64,000 bases of DNA, from assembly GCA_023404095.1 (NCBI GenBank), contig JAEYDD010000067.1:343234-407233 (forward strand), written 5' to 3'. This DNA is from Pseudomonadota bacterium (GTDB lineage: Bacteria; Pseudomonadota; Alphaproteobacteria; Rhizobiales; Rhizobiaceae). Below, one piece after another: positions 43,512-51,916 of the stretch. The position numbers were made by a program, and so were the translations under genes. Numbering within the stretch: position 1 is the stretch's first letter; each line of letters opens with the position of its first letter. The notes beneath the pieces were generated by a model. It did not search any database. It had not been told where the DNA came from and saw only the letters and a program-made list of their open reading frames with translations.

Positions 43512-43976
43512 TCAGGCGCTCCTTACGTTCTTGCTGTTCAGCTTGGCGACGTCGAGGACGGTCGGCTGCTGTGCTTCATGCGGATGGTTGGAACCGGCGT
43601 AAACGCGCAGGTTCTTCATCTGGCGACGACCGAGCGGGCCGCGCGGAACCATGCGTTCGACGGCCTTCTCGATGACGCGCTCCGGGAAGCGGCCCTCGAT
43701 GATCTGGCGCGCGGTGCGCTCCTTGATGCCACCCGGGTAGCCGGTGTGCCAGTAGTACTTCTTGTCGGAGTACTTCTTGCCGGTCAGAGCGACCTTCTCG
43801 GCGTTGATGACGATGACGTTGTCGCCGTCGTCGACGTGGGGGGTGTAGGTAGCCTTATGCTTGCCGCGCAGGTGGTTTGCGATGATGGAAGCGAGACGAC
43901 CGACAACGAGGCCTTCGGCGTCGATGAGGATCCACTTCTTTTCCACCTCGGCGGGCTTCTGAGAGAAGGTTGCCAT
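43512..43976 (-). CDS. rplM: 50S ribosomal protein L13
   Basis: A 154-residue ribosomal protein. L13 motifs are WILIDAEGLVVGRLASIIA, then GDNVIVINAEKVALTGKKYS, YYWHTGYPGGIKERTARQI, and AVERMVPRGPLGRRQMKNLR with the final YAGSNHPHEAQQP. The start MATFSQKPAEV at 43976 was chosen over an ATG nine codons earlier because family members begin there. It is first in the rplM-rpsI operon; its promoter should lie in the AT-richer stretch at 44100-44200. Confidence 0.97.
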   Translation of the reverse strand: MATFSQKPAEVEKKWILIDAEGLVVGRLASIIANHLRGKHKATYTPHVDDGDNVIVINAEKVALTGKKYSDKKYYWHTGYPGGIKERTARQIIEGRFPERVIEKAVERMVPRGPLGRRQMKNLRVYAGSNHPHEAQQPTVLDVAKLNSKNVRSA

Positions 43977-44204
43977 GGTAAAACTCTTTTCGTTTGGACC
44001 CAAGGCGCCAGGCGCCTGGGGCGTTTCTTGTTGCTTGGTTTGGCGGGCCTGGGCCGGTCAAAGACGAAAGCGGCCCGAGCGGACCGCGATCTGTGCGGCT
44101 TATAAGGGAAGGCTTTGAGGGCGTCAAGCGACGCCTTTTGAGTGATCTGAATAAAAACGATGTAAAATCAATTAGTTGATTTTGTGGTGTGTGAATACCA
44201 CAAT

Positions 44205-44642
44205 TTACCGCGGCGGAATCGAATAGGTCGCAGTCGCATGGGCGACCAGATCGCCTTCCGTCCCCGCCGATATCGACGCCTCGATCACGGCCAGCCGCTG
44301 GCCGAGCTTCAGAAGCCGGCAATCGCAGGAAAGGGGCCCCGGCTGCGGCTTTCGCAGGAAATTGATGTTGAGGTTCGTCGTCACCGCCAGGGCCACCGGT
44401 CCGATATGCGCCAGGACCGTGCAATAGGCGGTGACGTCGGCAAGGGCGAACATGGTCGGGCCGGAAACGGTGCCGCCGGGGCGCAGGTGCCTTTCCGAAG
44501 GCGCCAGCCGCATGGAAACGCTGCCGGGTGCCACGGCGGTCACCTCGAACACCTTGCCGTCGGTATGGATCTCGGGAAAATCGGTCTCGAGGAACCGGTT
44601 CAGCTCGTCGACGGTCATGACCGGGATATGTTCGCTCGCCAT
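44205..44642 (-). CDS. PaaI family hotdog thioesterase
   Basis: A 145-residue protein with the hotdog thioesterase pattern: HLRPGGTVSGPTMFALADVT followed by AYCTVLAHIGPVALAVTTNL, where the Gly/Asp-containing helix matches the PaaI catalytic region, then NINFLRKPQPGPLSCDCRL. It probably hydrolyses an acyl-CoA thioester in the cytoplasm; the substrate is unknown. The start MASEHIP at 44642 was chosen over an ATG 17 codons earlier. It lies upstream of rplM on the same strand and divergent from the crotonase gene. Confidence 0.85.
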   Translation of the reverse strand: MASEHIPVMTVDELNRFLETDFPEIHTDGKVFEVTAVAPGSVSMRLAPSERHLRPGGTVSGPTMFALADVTAYCTVLAHIGPVALAVTTNLNINFLRKPQPGPLSCDCRLLKLGQRLAVIEASISAGTEGDLVAHATATYSIPPR

Positions 44643-44830
44643 CGTGTTCTCATCTCTGCTCGCCACGCCGAAGGTGATAGAGCCGAACGCCACGGCTGTG
44701 CAATTGCCGGAAAGTCTAAGGTCGCGCGTGGTGCGGGCGGAAGCTTGAAACGGGCCTGCGGCGCGCGTACCAAGAGGCGGACGGAGATAGGTATCCGGAA
44801 TACGGATGAAAACAGGATGGGAGTGTCGTC

Positions 44831-45658
44831 ATGGCTGATGTGGTCCAGTTGCGCAAATCCGGGGAGAACGGCTTGCTGTCGGAGGAGCGCCATGACGCGG
44901 TCCTGCGCCTGACGCTTGCCAATCCGCCGGCAAATGCGCTCTCGATCGCCCTGATGGAGGCCCTTTCGGCCGCACTCGACAGGGCGGCGACCGACGATGG
45001 CATTCGCGTTGTGGTGCTTGCGGCGACCGGCAGCCTGTACTCCGCCGGCCACGACCTGAAGGAGATGACCGCGCATCGCGCGGATGCCGACGGCGGGCGG
45101 GCCTTCTTCGAAAAGACGATGCGCATGTGCGCCGACCTGATGCTGAAGATCGCAGGCCTGCCGCAGCCGGTGATCGCCGAAATCGACGGGCTGGCCACGG
45201 CCGCCGGTTGCCAGCTTGTGGCAACGGCCGATCTGGCGATCTGCACCGACACGTCCACCTTCTGCACACCAGGCGTGAATATCGGCCTTTTCTGCTCGAC
45301 CCCGATGGTGGCGGTGACGCGCGCGGCCCATCCCAAGCAGGCGATGGAGATGCTTTTGACCGGGGAGACGATCGACGCCTCGACCGCAAAGGATTTCGGT
45401 CTCGTCAACCGCATCGTGCCAAAACAGTATCTGCGACAGGTGGTCGACAGGTATGCAGCCGTCATTGCCTCGAAGTCGCCCGAGGCGCTGCGGATCGGCA
45501 AGGCCGCCTACCGCGCGCAGGCCGGTCTGCCCTTGCCCGAGGCCTACGACAAGGCCATTAACATCATGGTCGACAACATGCTGCGCGACGACGCGAAGGA
45601 AGGTATCGGCGCATTTCTGGAAAAGCGGATGCCGGAATGGAAAGGGAGCCCGGAATAG
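44831..45658 (+). CDS. crotonase family protein, ECHDC3-like
   Basis: A 275-residue member of the enoyl-CoA hydratase/isomerase superfamily. The oxyanion-hole segments are present: LYSAGHDLKEM (about 75-85) and GLATAAGCQLVATADLAI (about 121-138). The segment TPGVNIGLFCSTPMVAVTR matches the ECHDC3 subgroup. In true hydratases two glutamates act at these places; here they are replaced (Gln in AAGCQL, Asn in GVNIG), so classical hydratase activity is doubtful. It converges with the DMT permease gene, which ends at the next base. Confidence 0.87.
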   Translation: MADVVQLRKSGENGLLSEERHDAVLRLTLANPPANALSIALMEALSAALDRAATDDGIRVVVLAATGSLYSAGHDLKEMTAHRADADGGRAFFEKTMRMCADLMLKIAGLPQPVIAEIDGLATAAGCQLVATADLAICTDTSTFCTPGVNIGLFCSTPMVAVTRAAHPKQAMEMLLTGETIDASTAKDFGLVNRIVPKQYLRQVVDRYAAVIASKSPEALRIGKAAYRAQAGLPLPEAYDKAINIMVDNMLRDDAKEGIGAFLEKRMPEWKGSPE

Positions 45659-46495
45659 CTATCCGAGCCGCAGCACCAGCACGCCGGCGGCGATCACCCC
45701 ACCGGCAATGTAGCGCCAGATGCTCGCCTTTTCCTTCAGGAAGACGACGGAGATGATGAGGGCGAAGAGGATCGCGGTCTCGCGGAGTGCTGCGACCGTC
45801 GCCACTGGCGCCTTCGTCATCGCCCACAGTGCCAGGCCGTAGGAGGCGATCGAGCCGCCGCCGCCGATCAGCCCGCGCTTCCAGTTCCGCCGGACATGAT
45901 GCGCCACGACGTCGAGCCCGCGCTTCCAGATCGCCCAAGAAAACAGAAGAACCGGCGGCAGGAGCGCCATCCACAGCGTATAGGAGATCGCGTTGCCCGA
46001 GGCGCGGGCGCCCGCGCCGTCGACGAAAGTGTAGCAGGCGATGACGCAGGCATTGGCGAGCGCCAGCAGGAAGGCATGCTTGCCACCGTGACGGCTTTCG
46101 AAGGCCAGCGTCAGCACCCCGCCACAGATGATGAGGATTCCTGCCATTGCGCCGGGGGAGAGATGCTCGCCGAGCACGAAGCCGCTGGTCGAGGCGACGA
46201 TCAGCGGGGCGGCGCCGCGCATCAGCGGGTAGACGAGGCCGATGTCGCCGGCCCGGTATGCCGCAGCAACAAGCTGGAAGTAAGCAAACTGGAAGACTGC
46301 CGAAACGGCGATGAAGGGCCAGGATGCCGGGGCGGGCAGCGGAACGAAGGGCAGGAAGGCAAGGCCGAAAACGCCGGCGCCGAGCGCGATCATCGCTGCA
46401 TCCAGCGACTTGTCGGTTCCGGCTTTGACCATGGCGTTCCAGGTCGCATGCAGCGCCGCGCCGAGCAGCACAAGCGCAATCACGTCTATCGGCAC
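45659..46495 (-). CDS. DMT superfamily (EamA) permease
   Basis: A 278-residue inner-membrane protein with about ten hydrophobic helices in two EamA repeats. The first includes YPLMRGAAPLIVASTSGFVL and LGEHLSPGAMAG, the second ALRETAILFALIISVVFLKE, typical repeat endings. The GTG at 46495 (VPIDVIALVLLG) begins the first helix; the longer upstream frame is unlikely. It is unrelated in sequence detail to the other DMT permease at 4.1-5.0 kb. The substrate is unknown. Confidence 0.85.
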   Translation of the reverse strand: MPIDVIALVLLGAALHATWNAMVKAGTDKSLDAAMIALGAGVFGLAFLPFVPLPAPASWPFIAVSAVFQFAYFQLVAAAYRAGDIGLVYPLMRGAAPLIVASTSGFVLGEHLSPGAMAGILIICGGVLTLAFESRHGGKHAFLLALANACVIACYTFVDGAGARASGNAISYTLWMALLPPVLLFSWAIWKRGLDVVAHHVRRNWKRGLIGGGGSIASYGLALWAMTKAPVATVAALRETAILFALIISVVFLKEKASIWRYIAGGVIAAGVLVLRLG

Positions 46496-46759
46496 GGAAG
46501 AACCTCGGTCTTTTCGGTTGGGGCTGGAACGGCGATGGGCGGCAGACACTTCATCTGCCGAAACCGACGCATTTGCAACGGAGCGCGCTGGCTATGCGGC
46601 AGAAAAATCGGCGCGTCTGCGGCCGGAGAGTGGGCCGGTGCGCGCCGCTGTGGCGCCTGGTCGCAATTGTGGCTGAAATAACGTATGATGAACGAAGGAA
46701 ACGGATCGGGAGTACGGGCGCCTGGCGCCCCGCCGTCGCGACAGCCCCGGGAGGCTTCG

Positions 46760-47206
46760 ATGAACCACGATCATTACGCAAGCGGTTATACGCGGAAGAT
46801 CCTGCGGTCGGTGCACACGATCGCCGTCGTCGGCGCCTCGCCCAACCGGTCGCGCCCCAGCCACAGTGCCATGGATTTCCTGATCGCCAAGGGCTACCGC
46901 GTGATACCTGTCAATCCCGGGCATGCCGGCAAGGAAATCCTCGGCCAGACGGTTGTGGCGCACCTGTGCGACATCGCGGAGCCCGTCGATATGGTCGACG
47001 TGTTCCGCGCGCCCTCGCACCTTTCCGCGGTGGTGGACGAGGTGCTTGCGCTTGATCATCGGCCGGCGGTGATATGGGGCGAGTTCGGCGTTCGCGACGA
47101 TGCTGCAGCCGAGAAGGCGGAGGCAGCCGGCCTGCAGGTGGTGATGGATCGTTCGCCGGTCGCCGAGTTTCCGGCCCGCTCGCGTGTGGCAGCGATGTCT
47201 GCCTGA
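46760..47206 (+). CDS. CoA-binding protein (YccU-like), first of tandem pair
   Basis: A 148-residue single Rossmann-fold CoA_binding domain protein. VHTIAVVGASPNRSRPSHSA at about 18-37 is the nucleotide-binding loop, then GYRVIPVNPGHAGKEILGQ and PVDMVDVFRAPSHL. GGGAGG precedes the ATG. The next gene is a paralogue with the same start, MNHD. Compared with it, this copy has Ser in place of the conserved Cys of MDRCP and a different C-terminus. The role is unknown. Confidence 0.85.
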   Translation: MNHDHYASGYTRKILRSVHTIAVVGASPNRSRPSHSAMDFLIAKGYRVIPVNPGHAGKEILGQTVVAHLCDIAEPVDMVDVFRAPSHLSAVVDEVLALDHRPAVIWGEFGVRDDAAAEKAEAAGLQVVMDRSPVAEFPARSRVAAMSA

Positions 47207-47275
47207 CCTAACGTGAATCGCGTATTGACAAGTCCGCCAACCGTTCCATGTTGCAGTCAGCATGACGGAGGCCGG

Positions 47276-47704
47276 ATGAATCACGACAGCTACGCCGACT
47301 ACTATCTGGCCGATATTCTGCGGGACACGCGCGTCATCGCGCTTGTCGGCGCTTCACCCAATCCGGAGCGGCCGAGCAACCGCGTCATGGCCTTCCTCCT
47401 CCGCAAGGGCTATCGGGTGATCCCCGTCAATCCCGGCCAGGCCGGCAAGGAGATCCACGGCCAGCTCGTCCATGCGCGCCTTGCGGATATCTCCGAGCCG
47501 ATCGACATGGTGGACGTCTTCCGGGCCGCGAGCGCGCTGCCCGCCCTCGTCGACGAAGTGCTGGCCTTGAAGCCGCTGCCGAAGGTCATCTGGGGGCAGT
47601 TGTCCGTTCGCGACGACCGAGCTGCCGAACGCGCGGAGGCTGCCGGCATCAAGGTGGTCATGGACCGCTGCCCGGCCATCGAATATCCCCGGCTGATCGG
47701 CTGA
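47276..47704 (+). CDS. CoA-binding protein (YccU-like), second of tandem pair
   Basis: A 142-residue paralogue of the preceding gene, with VIALVGASPNPERPSNRVMA, GYRVIPVNPGQAGKEIHGQL, PIDMVDVFRAASALPALVDE, and the conserved ending VVMDRCPAIEYPRL, which keeps the family cysteine. This is the canonical family member. GGAGG precedes the ATG at 47276. It lies 69 bases after the first copy and 261 bases before metZ. Confidence 0.88.
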   Translation: MNHDSYADYYLADILRDTRVIALVGASPNPERPSNRVMAFLLRKGYRVIPVNPGQAGKEIHGQLVHARLADISEPIDMVDVFRAASALPALVDEVLALKPLPKVIWGQLSVRDDRAAERAEAAGIKVVMDRCPAIEYPRLIG

Positions 47705-47965
47705 TCGGCTGACGCTGCGGCGGAGCGGCCGACGTAAATCGCTTGAGGCTCGCTCCGGTGCGTGCGGGTTGTGGATGTGGAGCGGAAAGCTGTTTACGGT
47801 TGCGGCCCACATTCGACAAATTCTTTCTTTGACCGTCATGGATTGCTCTGGAATAGTGCCGGTCCGGACGCCCGGGTTGCTGGCCAAGTATGCTCCGGGC
47901 GCTGGCTAAGGTTTTGAAAAAGGCGCGTTTTACCGGTGGAGGATCGCGCCATACGGGAGGTTGAT
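47705..47965 (+). promoter_or_regulatory. structured leader of metZ (SAM-II-like riboswitch candidate)
   Basis: The 261-base region has several pairings. CGCTCC (47751-47756) can pair with GGAGCG either at 47722-47727 or at 47779-47784, two exclusive stems. GCCGG (47858-47862) can pair with CTGGC (47880-47884), and GCCCGG (47870-47875) with CCGGGC (47895-47900). CCGGGTTGC followed by GGCCA and later GCTAAGG recalls the SAM-II order of elements, but the GGTGATTTG part is not convincing. Methionine genes of alphaproteobacteria often carry SAM-II, so this is a candidate only. Confidence 0.35.
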
Positions 47966-49249
47966 ATGACGAAGAACAAGCCGGGCTTCTCGACGCTCGC
48001 AATCCATGCAGGTGCAGCACCAGATCCCACGACCGGTGCACGTGCGACGCCGATCTACCAGACCACGAGCTTCGTCTTCAACGATACTGATCACGCCGCC
48101 TCGCTCTTTGGTCTGCAGGCGTTCGGCAACATCTATACGCGCATCATGAACCCGACGCAGGCCGTTCTGGAGGAACGCGTCGCCGCGCTCGAAGGCGGCA
48201 CGGCTGCGCTTGCGGTCGCATCCGGGCACGCCGCGCAGTTGCTGGTCTTCCACACCCTGATGCGTCCGGGCGACAATTTCGTCGCCGCCCGCAAGCTCTA
48301 CGGCGGCTCCATCAACCAGTTCGGCCATTCCTTCGCAAACTTTGACTGGCACGTGCGCTGGGCCGATACCGACAAGCTCGAGACCTTCGAGAGCCAGATC
48401 GACGAACGGACGAAGGCGATCTTCATCGAGAGCCTCGCAAATCCGGGCGGCACCTTCGTCGATATCGCGGCGATTGCCGAAATCGCTCACAGGCATGGCC
48501 TGCCGCTGGTGGTCGACAACACCATGGCGACGCCGTATCTCGTCCGCCCGTTCGAACACGGGGCCGATATCGTCGTTCATTCGCTGACCAAGTTCCTCGG
48601 CGGCCATGGCAACTCGATGGGCGGCATCATCGTCGATGGCGGCACCTTTGACTGGTCGGTTTCGGGCAAGTATCCGGCCCTTTCCGAACCGCGGCCGGAA
48701 TATGCCGGCATCGTGCTGCACCAGACCTTCGGCAATTTCGCCTTTGCGATCGCCTGCCGCGTGCTCGGCCTGCGTGACCTCGGCCCGGCGATCTCGCCCT
48801 TCAACGCCTTCCAGATCATCACCGGCATCGAGACGCTGCCGCTGCGCATGCAGCGTCACTGCGACAACGCGCTGGCCGTGGCGACGTGGCTGAAGGCGAG
48901 CGACAAGGTCTCGTGGGTTAACTATTCCGGCCTCGAGAGCGACCCGAACCACGCTCTGCAAAAGCGCTACGCTCCAAAGGGCGCCGGCGCCGTGTTCACC
49001 TTCGGTCTGAAGGGCGGCTATGACGCGGGGAAGCGGTTCGTCGAGGGGCTGGAGATGATCTCGCATCTAGCCAACATCGGCGATACCCGCTCGCTCGTGA
49101 TCCATCCGGCGTCGACGACCCATCGCCAGCTCTCGCCCGAACAGCAGACGGCAGCTGGCGCCGGCCCCGATGTCGTCCGCTTGTCGATCGGCATCGAGGA
49201 CGCGGCCGACATCATCGCGGATATCGAGCAGGCCCTGGCGAAGGCCTGA
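47966..49249 (+). CDS. metZ: O-acetyl/O-succinylhomoserine sulfhydrylase
   Basis: A PLP enzyme of 427 residues making homocysteine (or methionine precursors) from activated homoserine and sulfide. The Cys/Met metabolism fold is clear: TPIYQTTSFVFNDTDHAASL near 28-47, YTRIMNPTQAVLEERVAALE, GGTAALAVASGHAA, and the PLP lysine about 209 in IVVHSLTKFLGGHG. The length and the TRIMNPT signature fit the O-acetylhomoserine aminocarboxypropyltransferase (MetY/MetZ) group. GGGAGGTTGAT precedes the ATG at 47966. The choice between acetyl and succinyl substrate is not deducible. Confidence 0.93.
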   Translation: MTKNKPGFSTLAIHAGAAPDPTTGARATPIYQTTSFVFNDTDHAASLFGLQAFGNIYTRIMNPTQAVLEERVAALEGGTAALAVASGHAAQLLVFHTLMRPGDNFVAARKLYGGSINQFGHSFANFDWHVRWADTDKLETFESQIDERTKAIFIESLANPGGTFVDIAAIAEIAHRHGLPLVVDNTMATPYLVRPFEHGADIVVHSLTKFLGGHGNSMGGIIVDGGTFDWSVSGKYPALSEPRPEYAGIVLHQTFGNFAFAIACRVLGLRDLGPAISPFNAFQIITGIETLPLRMQRHCDNALAVATWLKASDKVSWVNYSGLESDPNHALQKRYAPKGAGAVFTFGLKGGYDAGKRFVEGLEMISHLANIGDTRSLVIHPASTTHRQLSPEQQTAAGAGPDVVRLSIGIEDAADIIADIEQALAKA

Positions 49250-49336
49250 TGCAATTCGCCAATAACGTCGGCATTTGAGGCGATCCATCTCGTTATGCCG
49301 ACGCTCTGGACGCAGCCGGAGATCGTTGGCGTCCTT

Positions 49337-49364
49337 ACCCCGACAAGCGTCGTCTTGTCGGGGT
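49337..49364. repeat. perfect 11-base inverted repeat after metZ
   Basis: ACCCCGACAAG (49337-49347) and CTTGTCGGGGT (49354-49364) with loop CGTCGT. It lies 87 bases after metZ and 158 bases before arsR. It may be a terminator without a T run; nothing else is recognised in the 49250-49488 gap. Confidence 0.6.
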
Positions 49365-49488
49365 ATCCACCTGCCAGCGAAGGCTTCCGGGGTATGGCCG
49401 CCTTCGTCCGGTTTCAAGGTGCGAACGAACGGTTCATTCAGCCTCCGTTCTCCGAACAGCCCATACAGCGGGTTGATCGAGGTGACCA

Positions 49489-49522
49489 TTGACAGTGATT
49501 TAATATCCGTTATTCTGGATAT
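49489..49522 (+). promoter_or_regulatory. arsR promoter with overlapping ArsR-type operator
   Basis: A perfect -35 TTGACA (49489-49494) is followed after 16 bases by TATTCT (49511-49516) as -10. The inverted repeat ATATCC-N8-GGATAT (49503-49522) overlaps the -10 and touches the start codon. The predicted transcription start falls on or next to the ATG at 49523, and no Shine-Dalgarno sequence is present. Confidence 0.65.
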
Positions 49523-49876
49523 ATGGATAGCATCACAGCAATCGCGGCGCTCGCCGCACTCGCCCAGTCCACGAGACTCGAGACGTTCCGGCTTCTCGTC
49601 CGGCACGAGCCCGAAGGCGTGCCTGCCGGCGAACTCGCCCGGCTTCTCGACGTTCCGCAGAACACGATGTCCGCGCATCTTGCGACGCTGTCGCGCGCGG
49701 GCCTCGTGACAAGCGAGCGGCACAGCCGCTCGATCATCTACCGGGCGGACCTCCAGGGATTGCGCGAGCTGACGCTCTTCCTTTTGAAGGACTGTTGCGG
49801 CGGCTCGACCGAACTCTGTGCGCCCCTGATCGCTGAACTCACGCCTTGCTGTGCGCCCGAGGTAAAGCCGTCATGA
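49523..49876 (+). CDS. arsR: ArsR family arsenite-responsive repressor (operon 1)
   Basis: A 117-residue winged-helix repressor. The DNA-recognition helix is in LARLLDVPQNTMSAHLATLS, and the wing is TSERHSRSIIYRAD. The vicinal cysteines of the C-terminal As(III)-binding type are Cys91-Cys92 (LLKDCCGG), with further Cys99 and Cys109-Cys110. This places it with the Agrobacterium/Acidithiobacillus-type ArsR proteins rather than the E. coli N-terminal CxC type. Arsenite binding should release the operator just upstream. It overlaps the next gene by four bases (ATGA). Confidence 0.92.
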   Translation: MDSITAIAALAALAQSTRLETFRLLVRHEPEGVPAGELARLLDVPQNTMSAHLATLSRAGLVTSERHSRSIIYRADLQGLRELTLFLLKDCCGGSTELCAPLIAELTPCCAPEVKPS

Positions 49877-50313
49877 GCGAGATCCGGCTGGAGCCAGTCC
49901 CGGGTAGCGATGTCGGACTGAAGCTGGCGCTGTCGATTTCCGGTCTGCCGACGGAAGACCTCGAGCTTCCGGGGCGCACGTTTTTCAGGGCGGTTTCCTC
50001 CGACGGCGGCACGGTTGGCTACGCTGGCATGGAGGGATGCGGCGACGCGGTCCTGATCAGGTCGATGGTCATCCTACCCGAACATCGCGGCAAGGCATTC
50101 GGCAGATCGCTGACGAGGGAAACGCTGAAAGCCGTCACGGACGGCTCGGCAGTCTTTCTGGCGACGACGACCGCAGTCGCGTTCTTCAAAAAGCTCGGCT
50201 TTATCGTGGTCGAGCGAGTCGATGTCCCACCTGCCGTTCTCGCAACCCGGCAGCTTTCAGCCATCTGTCCGGCATCGGCCACCATCATGAAGCTCAGCAG
50301 ACCTCCGATCTAA
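49873..50313 (+). CDS. arsN2: GNAT acetyltransferase, ArsN2-like
   Basis: A 146-residue GNAT-fold protein. The acetyl-CoA binding motif appears as VILPEHRGKAFGRSLTRETL, followed by the family-typical LATTTAVAFFKKLGFIVVER. The arsenic-operon position between arsR and arsC matches ArsN2-type acetyltransferases, which are associated with arsenic resistance; relatives of the related ArsN1 acetylate phosphinothricin or arsinothricin. The exact substrate is unproven. It is coupled to arsR through a four-base overlap and followed 15 bases later by arsC. Confidence 0.82.
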   Translation: MSEIRLEPVPGSDVGLKLALSISGLPTEDLELPGRTFFRAVSSDGGTVGYAGMEGCGDAVLIRSMVILPEHRGKAFGRSLTRETLKAVTDGSAVFLATTTAVAFFKKLGFIVVERVDVPPAVLATRQLSAICPASATIMKLSRPPI

Positions 50314-50328
50314 CCACGGACCACGACC

Positions 50329-50856
50329 ATGATCGACAAGACCTACAACGTGCTCTTCTTGTGCACGGGCAACTCCGCTCGCTCCATTCTCGCCGAATCC
50401 ATCCTCACCAAGGAAGGCGGCGGACGGTTCAAAGCCTATTCGGCAGGCAGCCAGCCGAAGGGCGAAGTCAATCCTCACGCGCTGAAGGAACTGAGGGCCC
50501 TTGGCTATCCGGCCGAAGGTTTCTCCTCCAAGAGCTGGGACGTCTTTGCCAAGCCCGGCGCGCCCGAAATGGATTTCATCTTCACCGTCTGTGACAGCGC
50601 GCACGGCGAGGCCTGCCCGGTCTGGATCGGGCATCCGATGACGGCGCACTGGGGTGTCGAAGATCCCGCCGCCGTTACCGGCTCGGAAGTGGAAATCCAG
50701 CGGGCCTTCGCCCAAACCGCGCGCTTCCTGAAGAACCGCATCATGGTCTTCCTCAGCCTTCCGCTGGCGTCGATCGACCGCCTGGCGCTCGAAACGAAGC
50801 TTCGCCAGATCGGCACGATGGAAGGTTCCACGACAAGCCAGGGAAAGTCCGCCTGA
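50329..50856 (+). CDS. arsC: arsenate reductase, low-MW phosphatase/thioredoxin type
   Basis: A 175-residue enzyme reducing arsenate to arsenite. The phosphatase-like P-loop is Cys12-TGNSA-Arg18 (FLCTGNSARSI). Further cysteines at about 88 and 96 (FTVCDSAHGEACPVW) fit the resolving pair of the thioredoxin-coupled family. The C-terminal tail (about 140-175) is extended. Its stop overlaps the acr3 start by one base (TGATG). A second, unrelated arsC lies two genes downstream. Confidence 0.92.
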   Translation: MIDKTYNVLFLCTGNSARSILAESILTKEGGGRFKAYSAGSQPKGEVNPHALKELRALGYPAEGFSSKSWDVFAKPGAPEMDFIFTVCDSAHGEACPVWIGHPMTAHWGVEDPAAVTGSEVEIQRAFAQTARFLKNRIMVFLSLPLASIDRLALETKLRQIGTMEGSTTSQGKSA

Positions 50857-51914
50857 TGTCCACGTTTGAACGCTATCTGACCATCTGGGTGTTTCTCTGC
50901 ATCGTCGTCGGCGTCGCCCTCGGCCATCTCATGCCCGGTGTCTTCCAGGTCATCGGCGCGGCGGAGATCGCCAAGGTGAACCTGCCCGTCGCCATCCTTA
51001 TATGGCTGATGATCATCCCGATGCTCGTCAGGATCGATTTCCGCTCGCTTTCGAAGGTGAGCACCTATTGGCGCGGAATCGGCGTCACCCTGTTCATCAA
51101 CTGGGCGGTGAAGCCGTTTTCCATGGCGCTGCTGGGATGGCTGTTCATCGGATGGCTGTTCCGTCCCTATCTGCCGGCCGACCAGATCGATTCCTATATC
51201 GCCGGCCTGATCATCCTGGCGGCTGCGCCCTGTACCGCGATGGTGTTCGTCTGGAGCAACCTGACGCGCGGCGAGCCGCTGTTCACGCTTTCCCAGGTCG
51301 CCCTCAACGATGCGATCATGGTCGTCGCCTTCGCGCCGATCGTCGGGCTGCTGCTCGGGCTGTCGGCGATCACCGTGCCGTGGGACACGCTCGTTCTGTC
51401 GGTCGTCCTCTATATCGTCGTTCCCGTCATCATCGCGCAGGTCCTGAGAGGGCGCCTGACCGCCGACGGAACGACGAAGGCGCTGGACGCCATGCTTGCG
51501 AAACTGCAGCCGCTTTCGCTTGTGGCGCTGCTGGCGACGCTCATCCTCCTCTTCGGCTTCCAGGGCGAGCAGATCATCGCGCAGCCGACGATCATCGCGT
51601 TGCTGGCGGTTCCTATCCTGATCCAGGTCTATTTCAACTCGGGGCTCGCCTATCTCCTGAACCGGATGTCGGGCGAGCGCCATTGCGTCGCCGGGCCCTC
51701 GGCACTGATCGGCGCCAGCAACTTCTTCGAACTCGCGGTCGCGGCTGCCATCAGCCTGTTCGGCTTCCAGTCCGGCGCAGCACTGGCGACGGTCGTGGGC
51801 GTGCTCATCGAGGTTCCCGTGATGCTCACGGTCGTCTGGGCCGTGAACCGCACCAAGGGCTGGTACGAGGCGGCCCCCGCCGTCTCCCGGAACACCATCA
51901 CCGAAAGGACATGA
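50856..51914 (+). CDS. acr3: arsenite efflux pump ACR3
   Basis: A 352-residue inner-membrane transporter of the BART superfamily with about ten helices. The conserved cysteine essential in ACR3 proteins is Cys126 in ILAAAPCTAMVFVWSNLTRG. The later conserved SALIGASNFFELAVAAAISL carries the family glutamate. It expels arsenite made by the two reductases in this operon. It is sometimes named arsB, but it is unrelated to the E. coli ArsB. Start and stop overlap or touch the neighbouring genes. Confidence 0.95.
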   Translation: MSTFERYLTIWVFLCIVVGVALGHLMPGVFQVIGAAEIAKVNLPVAILIWLMIIPMLVRIDFRSLSKVSTYWRGIGVTLFINWAVKPFSMALLGWLFIGWLFRPYLPADQIDSYIAGLIILAAAPCTAMVFVWSNLTRGEPLFTLSQVALNDAIMVVAFAPIVGLLLGLSAITVPWDTLVLSVVLYIVVPVIIAQVLRGRLTADGTTKALDAMLAKLQPLSLVALLATLILLFGFQGEQIIAQPTIIALLAVPILIQVYFNSGLAYLLNRMSGERHCVAGPSALIGASNFFELAVAAAISLFGFQSGAALATVVGVLIEVPVMLTVVWAVNRTKGWYEAAPAVSRNTITERT

Positions 51915-51916
51915 CA

